Assembly: GCF_014359955.1 (NCBI RefSeq)
Contig: NZ_JACIYL010000032.1
Location: 1 to 13,197 of the forward strand
Direction of reading: 5' to 3'
DNA: 13,197 bases
DNA from: Thermogutta sp.
GTDB taxonomy: Bacteria > Planctomycetota > Planctomycetia > Pirellulales > Thermoguttaceae
Position numbers and translations under genes: made by a program. Below the pieces are notes generated by a model that was not told where the DNA came from, did not search any database, and saw only the letters and a program-made list of their open reading frames with translations. This document shows, piece after piece, positions 1-6,867 of the stretch (positions are counted from its first letter, which is position 1; every line of letters begins with the position of its first letter).

Positions 1-1368
1 ATACTGAACCAGCCGCCTGTAGAGACGCGGACGGGATACGCCGAGCATTTTGGCGGCCAGTGATTTGTTCCCCCGCGCCCGCCGCAGTGCCCGTGCGAGA
101 AGCTCCTTTTCCACCTGGGCGAGAAATGCAGGCAGGGAAATCTTTTCCGGCTCTTTCAAACCTCGCAGTCTTCTCTGGAAAGCCCAACGGAAGTCCTGGG
201 GGAGATCCGCTGGGCCAATGAGTGTCCCCCCTGCGCGATTGTGGGCGTGCTGCACAACACTGGCCAGCTCGGCATAATTATTTGGCCAATCGTGCTGAAC
301 CAGAATATCCAGCACTTCCGACGTAAAGCCCATCACCTGCTTCGCTTGTTGGGCGTTGCAATCTTCAAGCATCGTCTGTGCAATGAGGGGAATGTCTTCG
401 CGACGCTCCCGAATTGGCGGAACAAAAATGAGGAGCGTGCTCAGCATCTGGCCAAGCTCCTCGATGAACTTCCCCTGCGAGGCCAACGTCATCAGGTCAG
501 AGTCAGTTGTGGCGATGACCCGTATCGTGTGCGGCGGACGCCGGAGAAATTCGTAGAGGACCTGCTGCGTCGCCCAGGGGAGTTGATGCAAATTTTCCAG
601 GATGAACGTGTGGGTCAATCCTGATGGCAGTGAGATTGCCGCAAATGCCTGAAGTGTGTTCCGAAGAATATCCGGGTCGAGTTCCTCGCAGGGCAGCGGA
701 ACCAGGCACTGCTGCGGATCTGGACGTGCTGCGTAGAAGATGGCTTTAGCCAGTTCAGCACCATGGCCCCCGGGAGGTTCAATGATAACCACATGGCTGG
801 TGAGACTTGCGGCTGCCTCCACCTGTTGCCGCATCCTTTTGGCCGCAGCACTGGTTCCCATCAGCAGATGCGCATGGAATCGCGTGGCAACAGCCTGACG
901 GAATTCCCGGATCTGTTCATGAAGGGCCAACGCCTGTGATTGCTGCCGAGCGGCATCGGGCGTGACATCGATCGCCTGCGGCGCAGTATCCGTGCCGTCC
1001 CTGTCGGCGACAACAACAAGCAGGGCCGGTCGCCCATCGGTATCGTGGACGCGCAGGAACCGAGCCTGCCGTCTGCGAAGCTGGCCGTCGGGGGTCAGAC
1101 ACGCTACGGTCCCCAGAGTTTGTTCGCGCTCAAAAGCGCCCGGCGGGGGGCACAGCCCGGCAGCCAGGGCGTCCCCCGCTTCCAGATCAAAACTGCTGTG
1201 GAACGCGCATCGGCGGTCGACGATGTCCTCTTCGCGGCAGGCCAGCCATTCCAGACACGCTCGATTGCAAAATCGGATCCGCCACTGTCCATCGACGAAG
1301 TAAACGGGTTCCCGAAGGAGATTGAGCAGACGGGCAATCTGACTGCGTGGACGCTTTTCCGCCATCAT
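1..1368 (-). CDS. NtrC/Fis-like transcriptional regulator with PAS domain and degenerate AAA+ domain (3' end missing)
   Basis: The frame is open from the ATG at 1368 to the window edge (456 codons) and the stop lies outside. Residues about 12-120 look like a PAS sensor (EPVYFVDGQWRIRFCNRA). Residues about 168-400 align with the sigma54-activator AAA+ domain: CLVPLPCEEL stands where PFVAVNCAAL is usual, FILENLHQLP replaces the Walker B LFLDEI, IRERREDIPLI is near residue 320 and DWPNNYAELASVV near 359. Residues about 423-456 are a Fis-type helix-turn-helix (GNKSLAAKMLGVSRPRLYRRL region). The Walker A loop is degenerate (EPPGGHGAEL, no GKE), and the GAFTGA segment with its flanks is absent, DPDIL leading straight towards Walker B. 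It is therefore probably a DNA-binding regulator that does not remodel sigma54 holoenzyme, as in TyrR-like proteins; that role is inferred. No Shine-Dalgarno is visible; a second ATG follows at 1365. Family assignment is secure, function is not. Confidence 0.85.
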   Translation of the reverse strand, partial: MMAEKRPRSQIARLLNLLREPVYFVDGQWRIRFCNRACLEWLACREEDIVDRRCAFHSSFDLEAGDALAAGLCPPPGAFEREQTLGTVACLTPDGQLRRRQARFLRVHDTDGRPALLVVVADRDGTDTAPQAIDVTPDAARQQSQALALHEQIREFRQAVATRFHAHLLMGTSAAAKRMRQQVEAAASLTSHVVIIEPPGGHGAELAKAIFYAARPDPQQCLVPLPCEELDPDILRNTLQAFAAISLPSGLTHTFILENLHQLPWATQQVLYEFLRRPPHTIRVIATTDSDLMTLASQGKFIEELGQMLSTLLIFVPPIRERREDIPLIAQTMLEDCNAQQAKQVMGFTSEVLDILVQHDWPNNYAELASVVQHAHNRAGGTLIGPADLPQDFRWAFQRRLRGLKEPEKISLPAFLAQVEKELLARALRRARGNKSLAAKMLGVSRPRLYRRLVQY

Positions 1369-1551
1369 GCGTTTTGACCGCGCTAATGTTTTTTTGTGAC
1401 TATCATCGAGCTGTGGATCTTTCCCATCCGGGCGACACCATTCACCGGAGATCGACGCTCTGGCCTTCCGCTAGGCTAACCCCGGCGCCGTGTGTCCCAC
1501 AAGGGGGACGACCCTAGTTCCCTCAATAACGCCATCGGGGGAAATTTTCAC

Positions 1552-1581
1552 TTTCCAGCTTCGCAACGACGGAAATAAAAT
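1552..1581 (+). promoter_or_regulatory. Candidate sigma70-type promoter for the epimerase-like gene
   Basis: A -35-like TTTCCA (1552-1557) and a -10-like TAAAAT (1576-1581, five of six consensus bases) are separated by 18 bases. Transcription would begin near 1588, giving a leader of about 39 bases before the ATG at 1627. It lies in the divergent gap 1369-1626 shared with the regulator gene. No convincing promoter and no -24/-12 sigma54 site was found for the minus strand in this gap. Confidence 0.4.
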
Positions 1582-1626
1582 AAAGGTCTAACCCTGATTT
1601 TGACGGGCTGTGAGGAGTTGTCTGCA

Positions 1627-2112
1627 ATGCCTGAAGTGCAATTTCGCGATGGTGAAATCCAGGGAGTTCAGATCCGAGCCTTGCGACGTTTTTCCGACGC
1701 GCGGGGATGGCTTGTGGAATTGTTCCGTCACGACGAACTTGTCCCCGAACTCTATCCTGTGATGGCGTACGTCAGCGAAACACTCCCTGGAGTTGTCCGT
1801 GGTCCTCACGAACACCGAGACCAAACGGATTATTTCGCGTTCATTGGACCGGGTGATTTCAAACTTTACCTCTGGGACTACCGCAGGAATTCTCCCACTT
1901 ATTTGGTCGCGCAAAAACTGATTGTGGGTGAATCGAACGCTGTGTGTGTTACCATTCCCCCCGGAGTTGTTCACGCGTACAAAAACATCTCTGACAAGCC
2001 AGGATTGGTATTCAACGCGCCTAATCGACTCTATGGGGGCTGGGGCAAGAAGGAGAAGGTGGACGAGATTCGCTATGAAGACCTCCCCGATTCGCCGTTT
2101 GCGATCGACTGA
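1627..2112 (+). CDS. RmlC-family (dTDP-4-dehydrorhamnose 3,5-epimerase-like) cupin
   Basis: This 161-residue protein has the RmlC plan: DARGWLVELF near residues 24-33, the catalytic-histidine motif GVVRGPHEH (His61), the cupin strand IPPGVVHAYKN (His116) and a C-terminal EIRYEDLPDSPF matching the usual i-wdD-p region. RmlC enzymes epimerise C3 and C5 of dTDP-4-keto-6-deoxyglucose in rhamnose synthesis, in the cytoplasm. Here the position of the catalytic Tyr (LYKAT in classical RmlC) appears to be Phe129 (VFNAPNRLY), and the protein is some 20 residues shorter, so it may be a single-site epimerase, an isomerase or a non-epimerase cupin. The ATG at 1627 is chosen because AGGAG at 1613-1617 sits 9 bases upstream; an upstream TTG at 1600 is less likely. 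No rmlA, rmlB or rmlD lies beside it. Its 3' end converges with the gene ending at 2128 after only 15 bases. Confidence 0.8.
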   Translation: MPEVQFRDGEIQGVQIRALRRFSDARGWLVELFRHDELVPELYPVMAYVSETLPGVVRGPHEHRDQTDYFAFIGPGDFKLYLWDYRRNSPTYLVAQKLIVGESNAVCVTIPPGVVHAYKNISDKPGLVFNAPNRLYGGWGKKEKVDEIRYEDLPDSPFAID

Positions 2113-2127
2113 AATAATCCTGTGACG

Positions 2128-2883
2128 TTACTGAATCTTGTCCAGGTCCTTCCAGGATCTCCCGTCGAAGATATGGTGGATTTGCCCTCCACCAATGTCC
2201 ACACTCCGGAGTGACCAGGAGTACTCCTGTGGGCCGATTAAATCGACGGGGCGCTCAAAATAACGGGAGAGCTGGGCCAGATCCAATTCCCCAATCCCGC
2301 GGTTCGGCTGTTCCGTCACCGACTTGGGTCGCGCCAGATTCTTGGAGATCACGAGCACCCAGTAGTCCCCCGTTTCGGGCAATACCAGCCGGAACTGTCC
2401 ATCTTCCTCGACGGTGGTCCACGCCCCACCATGCTCCGCCAGTTTCTCCAGGTTGCGTTGCCGCTGTGGAGAGTCGCTGTCCCAGGGGCGAAGTCCTTCG
2501 ATCGGCACCCGCGAGTCGGGAAACTGCTTTGCGGGGAGCGCAATCACCACGGCGCCGGTATCTGGATGGCCCATTCCTCTCGCATCGACGAATCGAATTT
2601 CGCCGCTGAGCAGCACCGGTTCGCTGGAAGCCGGTTTCGCGGCGGTGCCTGCCGCCTTCGGCTGCTGAAGGGATGACGCAGCCAGCCAACCGATGGCCAG
2701 GCCTCCCAGAGTGCAACCCACAAGCACGAAATAGTACCATGACAGGGCCGCGCGTTTGACCAGCACATATTCCGACAACAGGTGCGCTATGTTCTGGGAG
2801 GCATCTGGTCCGCTCACCTGTGGCGGAGATACCCCCGCCTGAGAAATCGGGGAGGCGGCGTTTTCGCGTTCCACATGGCGCAT
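2128..2883 (-). CDS. Membrane-anchored protein with an extracytoplasmic beta-sandwich-like domain, function unknown
   Basis: The 251-residue protein has an N-terminal region of about 48 residues, one hydrophobic helix at about 49-70 (WYYFVLVGCTLGGLAIGWLA) and a soluble remainder. Residues about 91-185 (LLSGEIRFVDARG ... EEDGQFRLVLPETGDYWVLVIS) resemble a carboxypeptidase-regulatory-like or transthyretin-like fold: a GxV/I-type strand, an alternating small-residue strand and a G-x-F/Y-strand near the end. No catalytic motif is seen. It is the last gene of the minus-strand trio. The upstream gene's TGA (2902-2900) overlaps the GAGGAG ribosome site at 2896-2901, and the ATG at 2883 follows 12 bases later, so it is probably translationally coupled to the propeller gene. 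The topology and the coupling are visible; the fold is inferred and no specific function is proposed. Confidence 0.75.
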   Translation of the reverse strand: MRHVERENAASPISQAGVSPPQVSGPDASQNIAHLLSEYVLVKRAALSWYYFVLVGCTLGGLAIGWLAASSLQQPKAAGTAAKPASSEPVLLSGEIRFVDARGMGHPDTGAVVIALPAKQFPDSRVPIEGLRPWDSDSPQRQRNLEKLAEHGGAWTTVEEDGQFRLVLPETGDYWVLVISKNLARPKSVTEQPNRGIGELDLAQLSRYFERPVDLIGPQEYSWSLRSVDIGGGQIHHIFDGRSWKDLDKIQ

Positions 2884-2899
2884 AAGCAGCGAGGGCTCC

Positions 2900-4174
2900 T
2901 CAAATACCTGGTTGCGAGCGACTTATCGCTCTCACAGCAAACAAGTTCCGAAACGTGCGAATAACCAGGATGCCGTCCGCCACTGCCGGTGTGCTGTGCG
3001 TCCCCTCGCCCAATTCGCTCGTGCCAAGCAGGTGAAACTGATCACCGGTTGCCAGAACAACCACCGTCCCTGAACGGGAAATACAGTAAATCTTCGCGCC
3101 CAAAATGACAGGAGAACTGAAATATTCCCCGGGCAGTCGCTGCCGCAAAACGAGCTTACCGCTATTTAATTCCACGCAGCTCACGACCCCCTTGTCGTAC
3201 AGGAGGTAGAGCCTTCCCTCATAGGCAACGGGGGTGGGCACATAAGGGATATTGCTTTTAACTTCGTACACCACTTCAGGCTTTTCTCTGGAAGAGTGGG
3301 GCGAACGAACGACAAACATTTCGCGCCCGATTCCTCCCTCGCCTGATGAAGCGGCAATCAGGTCACCCACCGCGAGGGGCGACCCTACCGTTCGATTATG
3401 GAAGAGATTTAATTCCCATAACGGCTGACCGGTTTCTGGATCGATGCTTGCAATGCCATGCGCCCAGCTCGTGAGGATGAGTTGGGGGCTTGCCCCATCT
3501 ACTTCCAAAAGGCAAGGTGTGGAATAAGCCGTCTTCTGCGTTCGTCGCGGTGTTTTCCAGCGAATTTTTCCTGTCGTGGCGTCCAATGCCACCACGCTGC
3601 CTTCCCCATCCTGTTCATTGGGAAGGATCACAAGATCTTCAAACACGATGGGAGACGCCCCAAATCCGTGTTGAGACACAAACGGACCGAGATCGGCCTG
3701 CCAGACCACGGCTCCGTCGCTCTGATTGAGGGCCACGATATGCAACGACTCCGGAACGGCCCAGGCATAGTACAACCGTTCTCCGTCCAGGGCAGGGGTG
3801 GAAGAGGCAAAACTGTTGAATGCGTGTTTCGGAAAGATATGGCCGGGTAGGGTCCGCGACCAGAGCTTTCTTCCGGAAAACAAATCCCACGCTTCCACCA
3901 CCTGCTCGCCGGTCTCCTGGTTGGCAGATGCTGTGAACACCCGACCGTTGGCAATCACCGGAGAAGAGTGGCCAATTCCCGCCAATTCGGCAGTCCACAG
4001 GAACGAGTTTGCGGAAAAAACCACAGGAAATTCATGGGTCGTATAGATGCCCGAGCCATTGGGTCCCCGGAACCGTGGCCAGCTTTCATGGGCATGTGAC
4101 ACCGGAGGGAAACATATCAACAGGCCAAGAACCGTCGCGATCCCAATCTCCAAATGCCGCAAAACTTTTCCCAT
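2900..4174 (-). CDS. Exported PQQ-like (BamB-type) beta-propeller protein
   Basis: The 424-residue protein begins with a Sec-type signal peptide (basic MGKVLRH, hydrophobic core, cleavage expected after the VSHA near residue 28), then ESWPRFRGPNGSG, a start common in planctomycete PQQ-like proteins. About eight propeller repeats follow, recognisable by S/T-P-x-V/A-x-x-G strands (HSSPVIANGRVFT, ASSTPALDGERLYY, GASPIVFEDLVIL, PTPVAYEGRLYLL, SSPVILGAKIYCI, STPAVADGILVI) and by VVALDATTGKIRWKT-type PQQ motifs, fitting an eight-bladed propeller. Such proteins act outside the cytoplasm as scaffolds or, more rarely, as quinoprotein dehydrogenases; no dehydrogenase active site is evident, so a binding role is favoured. 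The ATG at 4174 is chosen because it begins the signal peptide; a GTG at 4258 would add 28 residues that would bury it. It sits between two membrane-anchored proteins in the same direction. It is not the essential BamB on this evidence. Confidence 0.88.
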   Translation of the reverse strand: MGKVLRHLEIGIATVLGLLICFPPVSHAHESWPRFRGPNGSGIYTTHEFPVVFSANSFLWTAELAGIGHSSPVIANGRVFTASANQETGEQVVEAWDLFSGRKLWSRTLPGHIFPKHAFNSFASSTPALDGERLYYAWAVPESLHIVALNQSDGAVVWQADLGPFVSQHGFGASPIVFEDLVILPNEQDGEGSVVALDATTGKIRWKTPRRTQKTAYSTPCLLEVDGASPQLILTSWAHGIASIDPETGQPLWELNLFHNRTVGSPLAVGDLIAASSGEGGIGREMFVVRSPHSSREKPEVVYEVKSNIPYVPTPVAYEGRLYLLYDKGVVSCVELNSGKLVLRQRLPGEYFSSPVILGAKIYCISRSGTVVVLATGDQFHLLGTSELGEGTHSTPAVADGILVIRTFRNLFAVRAISRSQPGI

Positions 4175-4314
4175 TGTTGCCGTCCCGAAAGCAAGATCAC
4201 ATGAGCTGGCTTCACTTTGCCCAAATCGTTTCGCCTCGCATGCCCACCCCGTTGTCACAGCCTGGGGCAGGTGGCCTTCACAGCAACTCGACTTTGCCAG
4301 ACTATCCCAGGCTG

Positions 4315-5679
4315 CTAACGCCTCCTGGTTGGCTTTTGCGTTCCGGTTGCCCGGGCTTTTTCCCTCTGGCGGTCGAGAACTTCCTGCATCGCCTCGGCTT
4401 TGCGCCGAAGCTCCTCCTGTTGTCGTAACTCATTCTCCGACATGGCTGATCGGTCAGTCCCGGCGGCATCATGGATCCCCGGAATCGGCAGGGCCTCTTC
4501 CTCCGGCAGTGCGGTGTTCCCAGATTCGTTCGAGGGAGCTTCTGCTCGTGACAGCGGACCAATGCCTGTATCTTCTTCAGCGCCGGCTTCCGTCGTCGCC
4601 CCGTTTGCTTGTTCCGGCCGGTTCACCTTATCGACTGCAAGCATAAACACGAAGTCTTCCTTTGTGCCGAGCGCCGCACCAGGCAACGTCAGCACGACGT
4701 GGTCAGTTGATTCGGGAGGCACTGCGAAGGCATAGACGTCCATCGCAACCTCACCCGGCCCAAGACGTACAGGGGACCGCTGCTGGCCCTCTATTTCGTA
4801 ACCTTGTCGCCAGTATGGGTGCAACAGGTCGGCATTCCCAGGCCAGGTGAGGGTGGCCGTGGGCGGACCGCTATGGGCCGGGGTATACGTGACAAATCGA
4901 TCACCCGTCTGGTTGGCTATCCGAATTCGGATGAGAAGATACGGTGTTCGTGTGCGAAGGGACCTGTCTCCCAGGCGGACCCGAAGTGGTGCAATTTCCA
5001 GGCCCTGGACACGGACTTCAATGCCGTCGTGCGCATCCCGAAGCTTTTCTGGACTTCCCCCAAATGCCCTGGAAGCCTCAGCGAGCCGTTCGACTGGATT
5101 TTGCGAGAGAGCGCCTCCAGTTGCTCCAGACGCTGCTGAATGATCACCATTCGTTTCCAGGGGACCTAACAACTCCTGAAGATCCGCGGAAGCCGTGCTG
5201 GCCAGTTTTGCCGCCGGGTCTTCCAGTTTGGGCGGTTGAGCTGACGTTTTGCCCTTCGACTTACTTCCAAAGATCCCCGTGAGCGGTTGCGTCAAAACGA
5301 CAAGAAACAGGACGAACAGGACCGCGATGCTGCCAATCAAAAAATACGTGATCTTTTTCGCACGCTCTCGGGCACGCTGTCGCTGTTTGCGGAGAAACTC
5401 CGGATCGGCGGCCAGTGGACTTCCGGGGCGATGGCCGATTATCGAGGTGGAAGCGGGGGCTGGCGGTCCCGCTGGTGGAACCGACGCAACCTGAGCCCCC
5501 GACCAGTCACGCAGCGGCGACCACGGTCCGTTCGGAGAAGGTCCAATAAAGTCAGTTCCGCTCAGTCCTCCGCTTTGCAACCACTGAATCACCTGTCCCC
5601 CCGGAATCGGACCGACGACCTGCTGACTGGCGGTTCGATAGATGTACCACAGGGAGCCCTGAGCCACGGGATGCTCCAT
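4315..5679 (-). CDS. GYF-domain, single-pass membrane protein with a C-terminal beta domain, function unknown
   Basis: Taking the ATG at 5679 gives 454 residues. Residues about 10-56 form a GYF_2-type domain (WYIYRTASQQVVGPIP ... SGGLSGTDFIGPSPNGPWSPL), expected to bind proline-rich peptides in the cytoplasm. A proline-rich linker and a basic stretch (RKQRQRARERAKK) lead to one transmembrane helix at about 110-130. The outer part has a low-complexity spacer and then, at about 218-350, an Ig-like beta domain (YLLIRIRIANQTGD, TLTWPG, VYAFAVPPES) resembling DUF4352-type modules. The end (about 415-454) is a charged coiled coil. It is first in the minus-strand trio, 140 bases before the propeller gene. 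The start is uncertain: a GTG at 5727 would add 16 residues, and the nearest purine-rich site to 5679 lies about 20 bases away. The domain order is clear and the GYF call is good; no cellular role is known. Confidence 0.78.
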   Translation of the reverse strand: MEHPVAQGSLWYIYRTASQQVVGPIPGGQVIQWLQSGGLSGTDFIGPSPNGPWSPLRDWSGAQVASVPPAGPPAPASTSIIGHRPGSPLAADPEFLRKQRQRARERAKKITYFLIGSIAVLFVLFLVVLTQPLTGIFGSKSKGKTSAQPPKLEDPAAKLASTASADLQELLGPLETNGDHSAASGATGGALSQNPVERLAEASRAFGGSPEKLRDAHDGIEVRVQGLEIAPLRVRLGDRSLRTRTPYLLIRIRIANQTGDRFVTYTPAHSGPPTATLTWPGNADLLHPYWRQGYEIEGQQRSPVRLGPGEVAMDVYAFAVPPESTDHVVLTLPGAALGTKEDFVFMLAVDKVNRPEQANGATTEAGAEEDTGIGPLSRAEAPSNESGNTALPEEEALPIPGIHDAAGTDRSAMSENELRQQEELRRKAEAMQEVLDRQREKARATGTQKPTRRR

Positions 5680-6234
5680 GTTACGCAAAACGCCCACAGC
5701 TCCTGTTCCCTTACCGACTTTCCCCACCCATGAAGGCGGCCCGATCTATGCGCCGAGAGTGTGCTTCTCAGCCCCCAGGTCAACACACCTGCGATCTCGT
5801 CAGGACCTTCCACCAGACAGTGTAACTGAGGGCAAAAGACGTTGCCAGATGTCCGCGCGGCAGACACAGCGGGCCGACAAAAGTGAGACGCTTCGCACAC
5901 GGAGCCAAATACCCGTCCGGCTGGCTTTAGAACACCGAATTGGCGTCAACCATAGGGGGCTGAGACACAAGGGAAACCCAACCGTGAACAGCTATCGGCC
6001 TCACACAAAGAGATACCTACCGGCCACCAAAGCGGACTGCACTACCGCCAGCGCCAACCCGGTTTGTTGGTTGCCGTCCAGAATGCGTCTGGCGACCGAC
6101 TGGACGCGATCGAGAAGAGAAACCGCCGGCCTATCTCGCGCCCTTAGCTTACGGAAAAGACCGGTAACTCGCCGGTTTTGCCCGCCCTTGATTTCCGTCG
6201 TGTGGCGACCGATCAATCCAGCAATTCACCCAAG
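5680..6234. other. About 550 bases without a convincing gene, 5' of the GYF-domain gene
   Basis: This stretch lies between the 3' end of tRNA-Ser and the minus-strand trio, so it should hold the trio's promoter. The best candidate is a -10-like TACACT on the minus strand (5819-5824) with only a poor -35, giving a leader of over 100 bases. The minus strand also carries a 71-codon TTG-initiated frame (6216-6001) with no ribosome site. The plus strand has a 200-codon frame (5678-6280) that runs through the GYF gene and the tRNA and is judged false. Near 6156-6179 is a hairpin listed separately. I recognise no tmRNA, RNase P RNA, SRP RNA or riboswitch here. Confidence 0.5.
6156..6179 (-). terminator. 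Possible intrinsic terminator downstream of the tRNA pair
   Basis: Read on the minus strand, ACCGG and CCGGT pair around a seven-base loop and are followed by CTTTT. The stem core (6160-6164 with 6172-6176) is only 5 bp, extendable past one mismatch, and the T run is short. It lies about 60 bases beyond the tRNA-Ser 3' end, a fair place for ending the tRNA transcript. Confidence 0.35.
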
Positions 6235-6317
6235 CGGAGGGCACGGGACTCGAACCCGCAACCCCTTTCGGGGCACCTGATTTCGAGTCAGGCTGCTCAC
6301 CAATTCGCATACCCTCC
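6235..6317 (-). tRNA. tRNA-Ser (anticodon CGA)
   Basis: Read on the minus strand the gene folds as a class II tRNA. The acceptor is GGAGGGT paired with GCCCTCC, with one G-T pair at the inner end, and the discriminator is G, as expected for serine. The D loop contains GG. The anticodon stem CCTGA/TCAGG encloses CTCGAAA, giving anticodon CGA for codon UCG. The long variable arm (CCCC-GAAA-GGGG) is the serine-type extra arm, and the T loop is GTTCGAGTC within a GCGGG/CCCGT stem. The 3' CCA is not encoded. It lies 82 bases downstream of tRNA-Gln on the same strand. Confidence 0.95.
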
Positions 6318-6399
6318 AAAGTGCACGCCGCACCCTGAACCGGTATCGAAAAGCGTTTCGATCCAATCCCTCAGGGCCGCGACGACGGCAAAAGAAAAG

Positions 6400-6470
6400 C
6401 TGGGGTACTAGGATTCGAACCTAGACTAACTGATCCAGAGTCAGTCGTGCTACCGTTACACCATACCCCA
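6400..6470 (-). tRNA. tRNA-Gln (anticodon CTG)
   Basis: On the minus strand the acceptor TGGGGTA pairs with TACCCCA, and the discriminator is G; starting with U1-A72 is typical of bacterial tRNA-Gln. The anticodon stem ACTGA/TCAGT holds the loop CTCTGGA, giving anticodon CTG for codon CAG. The T arm is CTAGG-TTCGAAT-CCTAG. No CCA is encoded. It is the first gene of the pair, with a promoter at 6503-6531. Confidence 0.95.
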
Positions 6471-6478
6471 GTCTCAAA

Positions 6479-6495
6479 GGAGCACTCGTTGCTCC
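6479..6495 (-). other. Perfect 6-bp hairpin in the tRNA leader
   Basis: GGAGCA (6479-6484) and TGCTCC (6490-6495) form an exact inverted repeat around a five-base loop. It falls between the predicted transcription start (about 6496) and the 5' end of tRNA-Gln (6470), so the precursor would begin almost immediately with this stem. There is no T run on either side, so it is not read as a terminator. Confidence 0.4.
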
Positions 6496-6502
6496 ATAGG
6501 TA

Positions 6503-6531
6503 AGAGTACAATCCTGCCCTTTTTCCGTCAA
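6503..6531 (-). promoter_or_regulatory. sigma70-type promoter for the tRNA-Gln/tRNA-Ser pair
   Basis: On the minus strand TTGACG (6531-6526) is followed, after exactly 17 bases, by TACTCT (6508-6503). The -35 matches consensus at five of six positions; the -10 is weaker. Transcription would start near 6496, 26 bases before tRNA-Gln. Confidence 0.6.
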
Positions 6532-6798
6532 GATGTCGCTCCATCTTCAAAAAAAGCCCCCCGGATCCGGCAGGTAACGCCTGGGACGGAAGCTGTTCCT
6601 ACTGAAGATACTCCGTGTGCGTGGTAATAGACAACCCGTTGGGAGGACACCGTCGGCAGGCGCCGAATCGAAGCGCGCCGTTGCTGATTTCCTCAAAGAC
6701 GCACGACTTTGCGGCGTGACGCCGGTTACCACCTTGGCCAGCTTAGTAGGATGGCGTGTACATGAAATAGGCAAAGTTTTCCGAATAGGAGGCCGATA

Positions 6799-6813
6799 AT
6801 GAATGTGCGGTAA
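6799..6813 (+). other. Four-codon leader-like reading frame with a strong ribosome site
   Basis: AGGAGG at 6787-6792 is followed six bases later by ATG AAT GTG CGG TAA (MNVR). It lies 54 bases ahead of the FliN-like start and in the same frame, but TAA, TAG and a later TGA separate them. The downstream start at 6868 has no visible Shine-Dalgarno, so ribosomes could load here first. It could equally be chance or the decayed former start of the gene. Confidence 0.3.
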
Positions 6814-6867
6814 TAGTGCCCATTTGTCAGTGCCCGATTGATCGCCGTTTGAAAAGCTCTCGGCTCT

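Larger units (their letters stand above)
6471..6867. other. Intergenic region between tRNA-Gln and the FliN-like gene
   Basis: About 400 bases. The tRNA-proximal end holds the minus-strand tRNA promoter and a leader hairpin, listed separately. The remainder (about 6540-6790) has no supported gene: a 60-codon plus frame (6617-6799) and a 131-codon minus frame (6942-6547) overlap each other, lack ribosome sites and resemble nothing I know. Near the plus-strand gene is a strong AGGAGG (6787-6792) followed by a four-codon reading frame (6799-6813). No convincing plus-strand promoter is visible; TTGGCC followed 17 bases later by TGTACA (around 6736-6764) is a weak possibility. Confidence 0.45.

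Noticed and set aside
1494..1510. Short GTCCC/GGGAC inverted repeat in the divergent gap
   Set aside because: Weak stem, no T run, and no promoter overlap; not called as an operator or terminator.
6001..6216. 71-codon minus-strand frame beginning with TTG
   Set aside because: No ribosome site, a rare start, no recognisable domain, and it runs through the possible tRNA terminator. It is kept only as a remark under the empty region.
5678..6280. 200-codon plus-strand frame
   Set aside because: It starts inside the GYF gene and ends inside tRNA-Ser, and its composition (Arg/Pro/Ser/Thr-rich) looks like noise.
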